Shown: positions 29,785 to 37,576, numbered from the stretch's first letter. The stretch is 64,000 bases of DNA from Rhodobacter sp. 24-YEA-8 (GCF_900105075.1 NZ_FNSK01000001.1:3197001-3261000), one strand, 5' to 3'. Made by a program: numbers and translations. Notes: generated by a model not told the origin, from the sequence alone.

Positions 29785-30990
29785 CTACCCGTCAGCGGTT
29801 GTGACCGGCGGCGGTACCAGCGGTGGCAGGACATTCGTGTGCGGCTGGCGGCGCGCCTCGTCTTCCCGGATCTCGCGCTGCCATTCCCGCCAGATCGACA
29901 TCAGAAGCGCCATCAGCACCGGACCGACAAAAAGCCCGACAATGCCCATGGTCTTTACCCCGCCGATCAGCCCGAAAAAGGTCGGCAGGAAGGGCAGCCG
30001 CACCGGGCCACCGACCAGCATCGGGCGGATGGTCTTGTCGACGATGAACAGCTCGACCGTGCCCCAGGTGAACAGCGCGACCCCGGCCCAGGGCGACCCC
30101 GAGGCGACCAGATACAGCGAGGCCAGCGTGAAGGACAAAGGCGCGCCGCCGGGGATCAGCGCCATGACGGCGGTGATGACGGCGAAGGTTACGGGCGAGG
30201 GCAGGCCGGCGAAGTAATAGGCGACGCCCAGCACCACGCCTTCGCCAATTGCGATCAGTGTCATGCCGGTCACTGTGGCCGAGATGGTCGCGGGCGCGAT
30301 GCGCGACAGGCGATTCCAGCGCTCGGGCAGGATGCGGGCGCCGACGCGGTCGATCTGTTCCACCACGCGGTCACCGTCACGATAGAACACGAACAGCGCG
30401 ATCAGCATGAATACGAGGTTCAGGAACAGGTGGAAGGCGGTTGATCCCGCGCTGAGCACACCGCGATAGATCGAGCCGATATTCTCGCCCGAAATCAGCT
30501 GTACCAATTCCCCAAGGCCGCCGGGATGGCCGATGGTCGCGCGCCATTTCTCATCGATCCAGCCGCCGACCTGCGGCAGTTCGACCAGCCAGTGCGGCGG
30601 CGGCGTGCCGGTGCTGTTGATGCGGAACCCCCAGGAGATCCAGTCACGCAATTCATGGAAGGCGTAGAACAGCGCCGCAAGGATCGGCAGCACCAGAAAG
30701 CATAAAAGCACAAGCACCAGCGCCGTGGCGGTCAGGGTGCGCCCCAGCTTTGGCAGCGAGCGTTCGCGCAGGGGCCAGCTTGCGACCGCGATCACGGTGG
30801 CGGCCAGCACGGGCACGATGAAGCCGTAGAAGAAATAGACCGAGGCTGCGAGGATCGCGAGCAAGAGCCAGCGCGCTGCCGAAATATCAGTGATCAGCGG
30901 GCGACGATATCCGTGCCGCGCCTCTGCAGCAAATGACGGCTCGGGGCGGGGCGGAGGCCCGGGGAGGGAAGGGGGCGTCGTTGCGGCCAT
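29785..30990 (-). CDS. AI-2E family (YdiK/PerM-like) membrane protein
   Basis: The 401-residue protein has about seven to eight transmembrane helices, an extended polar segment at about residues 105-165 and the family signature near the C-terminus (ITAVMALIPGGAPLSFTLASLYLVASG, then PFLPTFFGLIGGVKTMGIVGLFVGP). The start at 30990 is preferred over 31017 but neither has a strong ribosome site. Family members are assigned as exporters of AI-2 or as ion/solute transporters on limited evidence, so the substrate is open. It is a single gene, separated from the DUF2126 gene by 160 bases. Confidence 0.85.
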   Translation of the reverse strand: MAATTPPSLPGPPPRPEPSFAAEARHGYRRPLITDISAARWLLLAILAASVYFFYGFIVPVLAATVIAVASWPLRERSLPKLGRTLTATALVLVLLCFLVLPILAALFYAFHELRDWISWGFRINSTGTPPPHWLVELPQVGGWIDEKWRATIGHPGGLGELVQLISGENIGSIYRGVLSAGSTAFHLFLNLVFMLIALFVFYRDGDRVVEQIDRVGARILPERWNRLSRIAPATISATVTGMTLIAIGEGVVLGVAYYFAGLPSPVTFAVITAVMALIPGGAPLSFTLASLYLVASGSPWAGVALFTWGTVELFIVDKTIRPMLVGGPVRLPFLPTFFGLIGGVKTMGIVGLFVGPVLMALLMSIWREWQREIREDEARRQPHTNVLPPLVPPPVTTADG

Positions 30991-31033
30991 GTTCCGATCT
31001 TTTCCATTTTCCGGCATAGTCGCGCCCCGGGGC

Positions 31034-31141
31034 GCCAGTGTCGAGATGCCAGTGTCAGGACAGCGGCACTATGGATCGCAGTTTCATGAGACATTCCGAT
31101 GAAAATCTCTTTTCTGCGGCAGGATTTTCGCGGCACTATGG
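31034..31141. repeat. Short direct repeats in the gap before the phosphohexomutase gene
   Basis: GCCAGTGTC occurs at 31034-31042 and 31048-31056 (period 14), and GCGGCACTATGG occurs at 31063-31074 and 31130-31141. They lie in the 399-base gap (30991-31389) between divergent genes. Apart from these repeats and a 6-bp hairpin near 31243, I see no gene or RNA in the gap. A 132-codon frame here has no support. Confidence 0.4.
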
Positions 31142-31389
31142 CCGCGAGGTCACCATCACCAGATGGGGTGGCGACCCGCCAACTGCAAGTGTTTATGATC
31201 TGCAAGTGGTTGCTTTTCCGGATCGTTTTGCGATTTTGCCCATCCGCCGGAAGAGTCGGCGGGACAGGATTTTCCGGCCCGCCCACTGCCTCCTCGCGAC
31301 CGCGAAGGTTGTGATGCATATATTTGCAGATTATGGCCTAAGCCGAAAGCGACTGGAAACTCAGGACGATCCTGACGGGAGGCGAAGCT

Positions 31390-32781
31390 ATGGCTCCGAA
31401 ATTTGGCACCAGCGGCCTGCGCGGCCTCGTGACTGAACTGACTGACGCATTGGTTGCGGATTACACCCGTGCCTTTCTCGCAGCCTGCCCCAGGGAAGGC
31501 GGCCCGGGCGGTGGGCTGTTTGTCGGCGAAGATCTGCGGCCCTCAAGCCCTGGCATTGCGCGTGTGGTGATCGAGACCGCGCTGAAGGAGGGCGTTGATG
31601 TCACCGCCTGTGGCGCACTCCCGACGCCGGCGCTGGCCAATCTCGCGCGTCGGGCCGGAGCGGCGGCGGTGATGGTGACCGGCAGCCATATCCCCGCCGA
31701 TCGCAATGGGCTGAAATTCTACACTCCTGCGGGCGAGATCACCAAAGAAGATGAGACCGCTATCCTTGGGGCCCTTGGCCGCGATCCGGGTAATGCCGCC
31801 CATGACGGCCGCCGGCTGCAGGAGACCGGGGGCAATACTGCCTTTATTCACCGCTATGTGTCGGTCTTCGGCCCTGATGCGCTGCAAGGGCGGAGGATCG
31901 GCGTTTACAGCCATTCGGCGGTCGGACGCGAGGCGATGCTTTCAACGCTGCGCGGACTTGGCGCCGAGGCGATTGAGTTTGGCCATTCCGACAGCTTCAT
32001 CCCGGTCGATACCGAAGCCGTTGACCCCGATGTTGCGCGCCGGATCGCGATCTGGGTGGCAGAGAACAGCCTTGATGCCCTGATTTCCACCGATGGCGAT
32101 TCCGACCGCCCGCTTTTGGCAGATGAGACCGGGCGCATCGTGCCCGGCGATATCCTCGGCCAGATCGCGGCGACGGCGCTGGGGGCGGATACGGTGGTGA
32201 CGCCGGTTTCCTCGAATTCGGGTGTGATGCGGAAGGGGTTTGCCTCGGTCCGGCGCACGAAGATCGGCTCGCCTTTCGTGATCGCGGCGATGGAGGCCGC
32301 GGGTGGGCGCGTGGTGGGATATGAAGCGAATGGCGGCTTCCTGCTGGGCTTTGACGCGGCGCTGGCCGGCGGCGTGATCAGGGCGCTGCCGACCCGCGAT
32401 TTCCTTCTGCCTATCCTGATGGTGCTGATCGCGGCGCAGGGCGGCAAGGTCTCGACCCTTGTGGCGGGTGAGCCACCGGTCGTGACCCTGTCGGACCGGC
32501 TGCAAGAGATCGCGCCAGAGCGCTCGGGCCCCTTTCTCGCGCGGCTGATCGGGGATCAGGGCGCGCGGGCGGCCTTTCTCGCCGGGCTTGGCCAGGAGGA
32601 AAGCGCTGTCGATCTGACCGACGGGTTGCGGATCTCCCTGGCGACCGGCGCCATTCTGCACCTGCGCCCCTCTGGCAATGCGCCCGAATTCAGGCTCTAC
32701 ACTGAGGCGGAAGATGCAGTCTCAGCACGGATTTTAATGGATCGCGGGCTGACATCGCTGAGGCAGGAACTGATCGGATAA
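31390..32781 (+). CDS. Phosphohexomutase (phosphomannomutase/phosphoglucomutase family)
   Basis: The 463-residue protein has all four domain signatures of the alpha-D-phosphohexomutase family: the phosphoserine loop VTGSHIPADRNG with Ser99, the metal-binding STDGDSDRP near residue 237, the sugar-binding YEANGGFLLG and the phosphate-binding RPSGNAPEFR at the C-terminus. The TGSHIP form of the active-site loop points to a mannose- or glucose-type mutase. A GGGAGG ribosome site precedes the ATG. The UDP-glucuronate epimerase gene follows after 9 bases, so the pair probably supplies sugars for capsule, LPS or exopolysaccharide. Confidence 0.9.
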   Translation: MAPKFGTSGLRGLVTELTDALVADYTRAFLAACPREGGPGGGLFVGEDLRPSSPGIARVVIETALKEGVDVTACGALPTPALANLARRAGAAAVMVTGSHIPADRNGLKFYTPAGEITKEDETAILGALGRDPGNAAHDGRRLQETGGNTAFIHRYVSVFGPDALQGRRIGVYSHSAVGREAMLSTLRGLGAEAIEFGHSDSFIPVDTEAVDPDVARRIAIWVAENSLDALISTDGDSDRPLLADETGRIVPGDILGQIAATALGADTVVTPVSSNSGVMRKGFASVRRTKIGSPFVIAAMEAAGGRVVGYEANGGFLLGFDAALAGGVIRALPTRDFLLPILMVLIAAQGGKVSTLVAGEPPVVTLSDRLQEIAPERSGPFLARLIGDQGARAAFLAGLGQEESAVDLTDGLRISLATGAILHLRPSGNAPEFRLYTEAEDAVSARILMDRGLTSLRQELIG

Positions 32782-32790
32782 AGGTGATTT

Positions 32791-33810
32791 ATGGCTGAGA
32801 CACGCAAAGCGCTGGTGACGGGATCTTCGGGCTTTATCGGCTATCACCTCTGCCGGCGCCTGCTGGCGGATGGGTTCCAGGTGATCGGGCTCGACAATAT
32901 GTCCGATTATTATGACGTGACACTGAAACAGCGCCGCCAGGCGATGCTGAGCCAGGATCCGGGCTTTCAGGTCGTGAACGATTCGGTCGAAACGCCGGGT
33001 CTTATGATGCAGCTGTTCGACACCCATCGCCCCGATGTGGTGATCCATCTCGCCGCCCAGGCCGGGGTGCGCTATTCCATCGACAATCCGCGCGCCTATC
33101 TGGAAAGCAATATTGTCGGCACTTTCGAGATCCTCGAGGCCGCCCGCGCCTTCCCACCGCAGCATATGCTGCTGGCCTCGACCTCTTCGGCCTATGGCGC
33201 CAATACGAAGATGCCCTATGCGGAAACCGACCGCGCCGATCACCAGATGTCGTTCTATGCGGCGACGAAAAAGGCCACAGAGGGCATGGCGCACAGCTAT
33301 GCGCATCTCTTTGGCCTGCCGGTGACGATGTTCCGCTTTTTCACGGTTTACGGACCCTGGGGGCGTCCGGATATGGCGCCGATCAAATTCACCGCGAGAA
33401 TTCTCAGAGGCGAGCCCATCGACGTCTATAACAATGGCGAGATGAAGCGCGACTTTACCTATATCGACGATCTGGTCGAAGGCATCCGCCTGTTGATCGA
33501 TGCGGCCCCGGCGACGCCGGAAAATGGCCAGGTGCCCGAAGGCGACAGTCTCTCGCCGGTGGCGCCCTGGCGTGTGGTGAATATCGGCAATTCCGAGGCC
33601 GTCGAGCTGGATGATTTCATCGCAGCCATCGAGGCCGCCACCGGGCGCAAGGCGCTCCGCAATCTGATGCCGATGCAGGCCGGTGACGTACCTGCGACCT
33701 GGGCCGATGCGAATTTGTTGAAAAGCCTGACCGGTTATCAGCCGAAAACCCGCGTAACCGAAGGGGTGGCGGCTTTCGTCGCCTGGTATCGTGACTACTA
33801 CAATGTCTGA
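32791..33810 (+). CDS. UDP-glucuronate 4-epimerase-type NAD-dependent epimerase
   Basis: This 339-residue extended SDR has its nucleotide loop TGSSGFIG at residues 10-17. It follows UDP-glucuronate 4-epimerases closely: LDNMSDYYDVTLK, then AAQAGVRYSIDNPRAY, SSAYGANTKMPY, the active-site SFYAATKKATE and the signature FFTVYGPWGRPDMA. It should interconvert UDP-glucuronate and UDP-galacturonate for surface polysaccharide. It follows the phosphohexomutase by 9 bases. The last bases overlap the beginning of a decayed second epimerase fragment. Confidence 0.9.
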   Translation: MAETRKALVTGSSGFIGYHLCRRLLADGFQVIGLDNMSDYYDVTLKQRRQAMLSQDPGFQVVNDSVETPGLMMQLFDTHRPDVVIHLAAQAGVRYSIDNPRAYLESNIVGTFEILEAARAFPPQHMLLASTSSAYGANTKMPYAETDRADHQMSFYAATKKATEGMAHSYAHLFGLPVTMFRFFTVYGPWGRPDMAPIKFTARILRGEPIDVYNNGEMKRDFTYIDDLVEGIRLLIDAAPATPENGQVPEGDSLSPVAPWRVVNIGNSEAVELDDFIAAIEAATGRKALRNLMPMQAGDVPATWADANLLKSLTGYQPKTRVTEGVAAFVAWYRDYYNV

Positions 33811-33970
33811 GGGCGCGGGCTTTATCGGCTTACATATCTGCAAGGCGCTGGCTTCGCGCGGGGTGCATCCGGCCTGCATTTGACAAGCTCCCGACCGGCT
33901 GGGGCGAATGGACTGCTGGCCAGTATAAGCCGGTGACGCATCTCGCGGCGCTGGCAGCAAATACCGGCTC
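33803..33970 (+). pseudogene. Decayed N-terminal fragment of a GalE-like sugar epimerase
   Basis: From ATG 33803 the frame reads EGAGFIGLHICKALASRGVHPAC and then stops at 33881. One base shift later (from 33879) it continues FDKLPTGWGEWTAG, and after a gap YKPVTHLAALAA. In this order these match the NAD-binding loop (GGAGFIGSH-type), the DNLxTG segment and the HLAA segment of GalE-type UDP-glucose 4-epimerases. A frameshift, an internal loss and the missing rest of the protein mark it as a relic. It lies just outside the decayed element at 34.1-37.5 kb. Confidence 0.65.
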
Positions 33971-34093
33971 ATACCGAGCATTTGCCGAGTGTCGCCATCC
34001 CTGATCCTGTTCCGGCAGGCGCCCCCGACCCGGAAGTATCAGTAAGCCCTTGTTTGCAAGGGCGTTATTTCGCGTCAGCAACCGATAAGGGGA

Positions 34094-34111
34094 AAAGGTC
34101 AGAGGCTGGAC
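34094..34111. repeat. Putative distal attachment site (copy of the ffs 3' end)
   Basis: AAAGGTCAGAGGCTGGAC here matches AAAGGTGAGAGGCTGGAC at 37471-37488 in 17 of 18 bases. The right copy covers the last 12 bases of the SRP RNA gene. It is read as the outer att site of an element integrated at ffs, about 3.4 kb long. Confidence 0.65.
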
Positions 34112-34134
34112 TTCTCAGTGCGCCGGATCACTTA

Positions 34135-34182
34135 TTATTTTTCAATGGCTTACGGTGCGAAAAATTCCCGCTTTGTAGCAGG
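34135..34182. repeat. Short repeats shared with the integrase-side end
   Basis: TTATTTTTCAA (34135-34145) and TTTGTAGCAGG (34172-34182) each recur exactly, at 37445-37455 and 37374-37384. They lie just inside the element at both ends, in mirrored order but the same strand sense. They could be integrase arm-type binding sites. Confidence 0.5.
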
Positions 34183-34298
34183 CGCAGCGTTTTGAATTGT
34201 AGTCACGCGACAACAGTCCATCAACCTTATCCGAGACGCCGCTAAGAACCATAGCAATTCGGGGAACAGGAACGGCTGACCTTGCCTTGCCTGACGCC

Positions 34299-34469
34299 TC
34301 ATCCCGCGTCGAGCATCTCCCGCAGTGCCTGCACCCGTGCGGGCGTGACACGGGGATCTCTACCCCCGCTGATAACACGAACGAACTCGACCCACGCCCT
34401 CTCGTTCTCGGTCAACTGCTCCCACAGCCCGGAAGGGGCAGTCGGGGTCATGAACAGGTTCCGGGTCAT
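34299..34469 (-). CDS. Small hypothetical protein, 56 residues, sharing a motif with its neighbour
   Basis: The ATG at 34469 overlaps the stop of the truncated regulator gene (ATGA), and the frame ends at 34299. The product contains LTENERAWVEFVRVISGGRDPRVT, which aligns with TENERGWLSEIRCASDNGDPRIT in the regulator's C-terminus: TENER, a Trp two residues on, and DPR plus I/V-T are shared. The overlap, the matching motif and the good frame suggest a real two-gene unit. I do not know a named family for it. Confidence 0.6.
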   Translation of the reverse strand: MTRNLFMTPTAPSGLWEQLTENERAWVEFVRVISGGRDPRVTPARVQALREMLDAG

Positions 34470-34789
34470 TTTCCGAAGATCCCCCGGACGGAGGCACGCG
34501 ACCGTGACGTGATACGTGGATCACCATTGTCGGACGCACAGCGGATTTCGGACAGCCAGCCGCGCTCGTTTTCGGTCGCTGGAGTGCCGAAGATTTCAGT
34601 GATCGCCTTGGCCGCAGTGGTGCCAACTGCTTGGTCAAGTGCCAACCGCATCAGATAGGCCGGATCGACCTCCAGCGCTTTCGCGAGCGAGGGAACGCGA
34701 TCGAGAGGCACTTTGTTACGGCCATTCTTGAGGAATGTCATCATGTTGGCGTTTGCGAAGCCTGCCTCGCTGGCGATTTCTGCCTGTGT
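34466..34789 (-). pseudogene. HTH (XRE-like) regulator gene truncated by IS insertion
   Basis: The remaining frame encodes TQAEIASEAGFANANMMTFLKNGRNKVPLDRVPSLAKALEVDPAYL. This is a helix-turn-helix of the phage-repressor type that lacks its first residues, followed by a helix and the ENERGWLSEIR motif. The 5' end is cut exactly at the left end of the IS3-family element (34790/34791). The DNA on the far side of the IS does not continue the gene, so the N-terminus is lost rather than just interrupted. It overlaps the 56-residue gene downstream by 4 bases. Confidence 0.7.
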
Positions 34790-34870
34790 TTGAGCTACTC
34801 CCTGGAAATCGGACAGTGACGGAAGCTACGATCTGACGTTTGCTGGTCTCCACGGACGAGGAGATCAGGC

Positions 34871-35167
34871 ATGCGAAAACGCAGGAACCATGACGCGGGC
34901 TTCAAGGCGCGCGTGGCACTTGAGGCCATCAAGGGCGAGCGCACTGTGTCGGAGTTGGCGGCCGAATACGGCGTGCATCCGACGATGATCCATCAATGGA
35001 AGAAATCGCTGCTCGACGGGGCTGCGGACATCTTCGAGCGCGGCGGCAAGAAGCCCGCGACGGAGGTGGATGAAGAGACGGTCCGGTCATTGCACGCCAA
35101 GATCGGGGAGCTGGCTGTCGCCAACGATTTTTTGTCACGAAAGCTCAAGCCGTGGAGCGGAAAGTGA
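34871..35167 (+). CDS. IS3-family transposase OrfA
   Basis: The 98-residue protein has the N-terminal helix-turn-helix of IS3 OrfA (HDAGFKARVALEAIKGERTVSELAAEYGVHPTMIHQWKK), which binds the inverted repeats, followed by a Leu-rich region. A slippery heptamer T-TTT-TTG at 35128-35134 lies near its end; a -1 shift there would fuse it to OrfB as the active transposase. Confidence 0.9.
   Translation: MRKRRNHDAGFKARVALEAIKGERTVSELAAEYGVHPTMIHQWKKSLLDGAADIFERGGKKPATEVDEETVRSLHAKIGELAVANDFLSRKLKPWSGK
35128..35134 (+). promoter_or_regulatory. Probable -1 programmed frameshift heptamer
   Basis: T-TTT-TTG read in the orfA frame fits the X-XXY-YYZ slip pattern, and orfB is in the -1 frame and open through this point. 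IS3 elements generally make OrfAB this way. Confidence 0.55.
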
Positions 35168-36018
35168 GGCGTGGGATGATCGAACGGGACCACCCTGCAC
35201 TGTCGATCGGGGCGCAGTGCCGCCTGCTATCGATCTCGCGCTCGTCGTTCTGCCACGAGCCGGCTGGAGAGACTGATCAGAACCTCGGCCTGATGCAGCT
35301 GATCGACCGGCAGTTCATGGATACGCCCTTCTACGGCGTCCGGCAGATGACCTGGCATCTGCAAAACGAGGGGCACGGCGTGAACCAGAAGCGCATCCGG
35401 CGGCTGATGCGGCTCATGCGTTTGATGCCGATTTACCAGAAGCCCAACACCAGCAAGCCGAGAAAGGGCCACAAGACCTATCCCTACCTGCTGGGCGGGC
35501 TGCGGGTCGATCGCCCCGGTCAGGTCTGGTGCGCCGACATTACCTATCTCCCGATGCGGCGGGGGTTTCTGTATCTGGTCGCCATCATGGACTGGTTCAC
35601 GCGCAAAGTTCTGGCCTGGCGCATATCGAACACCCTGGAAGCGGACTTCTGCGTCGAGGCGTTGAACGAGGCCATCCACCGGTTCGGCGCGCCCACAATC
35701 ATGAACACTGACCAAGGCAGCCAGTTCACGTCCTTCGCTTGGACAGATCGGCTGAAACGCGTCGGAACCCGCATCTCGATGGACGGCAAGGGGCGGTGCA
35801 TCGACAATGTCTTCATCGAGCGCCTGTGGCGGTCCCTGAAATACGAATGCGTCTATCTGCATGCCTGGGAGACCGGGTCTCAGGCAAAGGCCGCAATCGG
35901 ATCCTGGGTCAGCTTCTATAACCATCGGCGGCCACACACTGCCCATGGCGGGTTGCCCCCCGCCGTGGTCTACTTCAACAGCATCGAAACCGACCGGCAG
36001 GCACAGGCAGTAGCTTAA
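35152..36018 (+). CDS. IS3-family transposase OrfB (DDE integrase domain)
   Basis: The 288-residue protein begins with the HTH_21-type region (QFMDTPFYGVRQMTWHLQNEGHGVN) and has the rve integrase core with DDE residues visible: Asp in WCADITYLP, Asp in NTDQGSQF and Glu in DNVFIERLWRSLKYE. The C-terminal FYNHRRPHTAHGGLPP is typical. It overlaps orfA by 16 bases in the -1 frame. Confidence 0.93.
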   Translation: MERKVRRGMIERDHPALSIGAQCRLLSISRSSFCHEPAGETDQNLGLMQLIDRQFMDTPFYGVRQMTWHLQNEGHGVNQKRIRRLMRLMRLMPIYQKPNTSKPRKGHKTYPYLLGGLRVDRPGQVWCADITYLPMRRGFLYLVAIMDWFTRKVLAWRISNTLEADFCVEALNEAIHRFGAPTIMNTDQGSQFTSFAWTDRLKRVGTRISMDGKGRCIDNVFIERLWRSLKYECVYLHAWETGSQAKAAIGSWVSFYNHRRPHTAHGGLPPAVVYFNSIETDRQAQAVA

Positions 36019-36317
36019 ACATCCTCGAAAACTGTCCAAGCATCGGGGAGTAGCTCAGCGTGACATGGGACAACTGCAGACCAACTGAGCCTTTTGAGTG
36101 CTCGCGCTTCACGGGAGCGTGGATGGGCACTTGGCTATGTCTGAACCGCGTGCACTGGCGGTCAGTGAGCGATGACGGGATTTTGTCAGCAGCTTCCAGC
36201 AATAGAGACGCAAAAACAGTGTCTTGCTATAAATGTTCCGATTTCGTATTGTTTGCGGAAATTGAGGTGCATGCGGGACCGTATGCATTTGTTCACCCCT
36301 AGAGACCGTTAACGACC

Positions 36318-37208
36318 ATGACTTCACCAGCCAGTGCTATTGGATACATCAGGGTATCAACCGCGAAGCAGAATGAAGAAGATCATGCCCTTGCGGCACA
36401 AGCAGAGAAAATCCGCAGGCAGTGCGTTGAGCGCGGTATCAGATTGATCGCGATCTATGAGGACACTAGCTCTGCGGTGGGTCCCCACAGTCTGGAGCGC
36501 AGGCCGTCCCTCGGCGAGGCTGCCAAGTGGGCCGCTCGCGAAAATGCTTGTCTGATGGTGCCGGAGCCGACGAGGCTGTTTCGAAATGCGGAAGTCGCCA
36601 AGCGATGGCTGCGCACGATGACTGTTCCGGTCTATTCGGTGCGACACGCGCGTATTCTGACTGAGGTGGAGCTGTTGGTGGCGATCCAGGACGGTGCGGA
36701 TGTTGCGCGAGCAACGCGTGAAGGCACGACCAAGGCGCTGGATGCTAAAAGGAAAAGCGGCGCGACCCTTGGCTCTAAGGGGGATCGAGCGGCTGCGAAC
36801 AAAGCATCTGCGCTTGCACGAGCGCAGCGGTCTGACGGCATTAGCGACACCATTGCTCGTATCCTTCTTGAAGACGAAGCCTATCGCGCGCTTTCTCACC
36901 AGGCTTTGGCTGACCTGCTGAACCGGCGCAAAATTCTGTCCGGATGGAGTCGCCCCTGGACGCGGGACAGTGTCAAGCGCCTCCGTAAGGATGCTGAGCA
37001 GCGTATCGGTGAGTGGGCAGACTGGGACAATGAACCTCTCCCGGCCCATCAGATCATCGACGAAAAAGCGTCAGAGGTTATTACAGCATCCGATGCCAGC
37101 GTGCAGCATAGTGCGACTTTGCAGCTGCCGACAGTAAGACAGAGGGAAATTTCTGTCGTGCCTCTAACGCGTCTCGCGCCTCGTCTATTTGCGCGAAGAA
37201 TCGGTTGA
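36318..37208 (+). CDS. Serine recombinase (resolvase/invertase family)
   Basis: The 296-residue protein has the catalytic segment AIGYIRVSTAKQ with nucleophile Ser14, and the conserved Arg cluster in EPTRLFRNAEVAKRWL. A recombinase-type C-terminal region follows with RILLEDEAYRALSHQALADLLNRR. It lacks the long zinc-finger/coiled-coil tail of large serine integrases. The last 40 or so residues run antisense to the integrase fragment and may be read-through beyond the original end. Base composition is less GC-rich than the neighbours, which fits acquired DNA. It could be a resolvase or invertase of the decayed element. Confidence 0.75.
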   Translation: MTSPASAIGYIRVSTAKQNEEDHALAAQAEKIRRQCVERGIRLIAIYEDTSSAVGPHSLERRPSLGEAAKWAARENACLMVPEPTRLFRNAEVAKRWLRTMTVPVYSVRHARILTEVELLVAIQDGADVARATREGTTKALDAKRKSGATLGSKGDRAAANKASALARAQRSDGISDTIARILLEDEAYRALSHQALADLLNRRKILSGWSRPWTRDSVKRLRKDAEQRIGEWADWDNEPLPAHQIIDEKASEVITASDASVQHSATLQLPTVRQREISVVPLTRLAPRLFARRIG

Positions 37209-37356
37209 TGATTCCATGCGCGAGCTTCTCACACGATTTCGCGTCCGAAGGGAGGTCGCTTTCGACCAGCTCACGCTTGCCTAAGATCGCCCTCAGCTCC
37301 TCCGGAACTGTGATGCGGACCTTCCACTTGCCCCGATCATGCTGGACGTATTTCAT
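37081..37356 (-). pseudogene. Truncated tyrosine integrase, N-terminal part
   Basis: The frame starting at ATG 37356 reads MKYVQHDRGKWKVRITVPEELRAILGKRELVESDL and continues to a helix (GIINRFFAQIDEARDALEARQ). This matches the N-terminal arm-binding part of phage-type integrases. It then stops at 37081 after 91 residues, without the catalytic domain (normally several hundred residues more). It is transcribed away from ffs, the usual position of an integrase next to an attachment site. The convergent serine recombinase overlaps its 3' end, which suggests a deletion joined the two. Confidence 0.7.
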
Positions 37357-37373
37357 GCACTCTCCAGGTCCCG

Positions 37374-37421
37374 TTTGTAGCAGGACTTGTAGCATCACTT
37401 GTAGCATCACTTGTAGCAGAC
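37374..37421. repeat. Four tandem 12-bp repeats upstream of the integrase
   Basis: Four units in register: TTTGTAGCAGGA, CTTGTAGCATCA twice, CTTGTAGCAGAC. They sit between the integrase start and ffs. TTTGTAGCAGG also occurs at the element's other end (34172-34182). Such spaced repeats fit arm-type integrase sites. Confidence 0.6.
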
Positions 37422-37470
37422 GTGATTGAAAACCAACGGCGTCGTTATTTTTCAACGCGATAGATGTTGG

Positions 37471-37488
37471 AAAGGTGAGAGGCTGGAC
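37471..37488. repeat. Putative proximal attachment site in the ffs 3' end
   Basis: AAAGGTGAGAGGCTGGAC overlaps the last 12 bases of the SRP RNA gene and matches 34094-34111 in 17 of 18 positions. An element inserted here would leave the RNA gene intact. Confidence 0.65.
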
Positions 37489-37570
37489 AACGACCCAAAC
37501 GGATCTCGTTACGGCTGCTTCCTTCCGGACCTGACCGGGTTGGCGAGGCGTTCACCCGCGCCAACCTCTC
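37477..37570 (-). ncRNA. ffs: Signal recognition particle RNA (4.5S, bacterial small type)
   Basis: On the minus strand the sequence contains the hallmark SRP loop GGTCAGGTCCGGAAGGAAGC, which holds the conserved GNAR-type tetraloop and the internal loop that binds Ffh. The proposed 5' end GAGAGGTTGG pairs with the 3' end CCAGCCTCTC, closing a single long hairpin of about 94 nt, the size of the small bacterial SRP RNA. A promoter with 17-base spacing lies directly upstream. The 3' end appears to have served as an integration site. Confidence 0.93.
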
Positions 37571-37576
37571 AAGTCC

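Larger units (their letters stand above)
33971..34298. other. Gene-free stretch holding the far att-like repeat
   Basis: No gene is visible. The stretch contains the 18-base copy of the ffs 3' end at 34094-34111 and two 11-mers (34135-34145 and 34172-34182) that recur near the integrase, listed separately. Confidence 0.6.
34791..36057 (+). mobile_element. IS3-family insertion sequence, 1267 bp
   Basis: The ends are imperfect inverted repeats starting TGAGCTACTCCC on the left (34791-) and, on the reverse strand, TGAGCTACTCCCC on the right (ending 36057), with GGACAGT shared further in. Between them are orfA and orfB in the usual overlapping arrangement. The flanking three bases differ (GTT left, GCG right), so there is no target duplication, which suggests a deletion or recombination after insertion. 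Both reading frames look intact, so the element may still be active. Confidence 0.85.

Noticed and set aside
31038..31436. 132-codon plus-strand frame before the phosphohexomutase gene
   Set aside because: It overlaps the certain gene start at 31390 and has no ribosome site, motif or coding-like composition.
37374..37421. Tandem 12-bp repeats considered as a CRISPR array
   Set aside because: Units are directly adjacent without spacers and there are no cas genes; position next to the integrase fits arm-type sites better.
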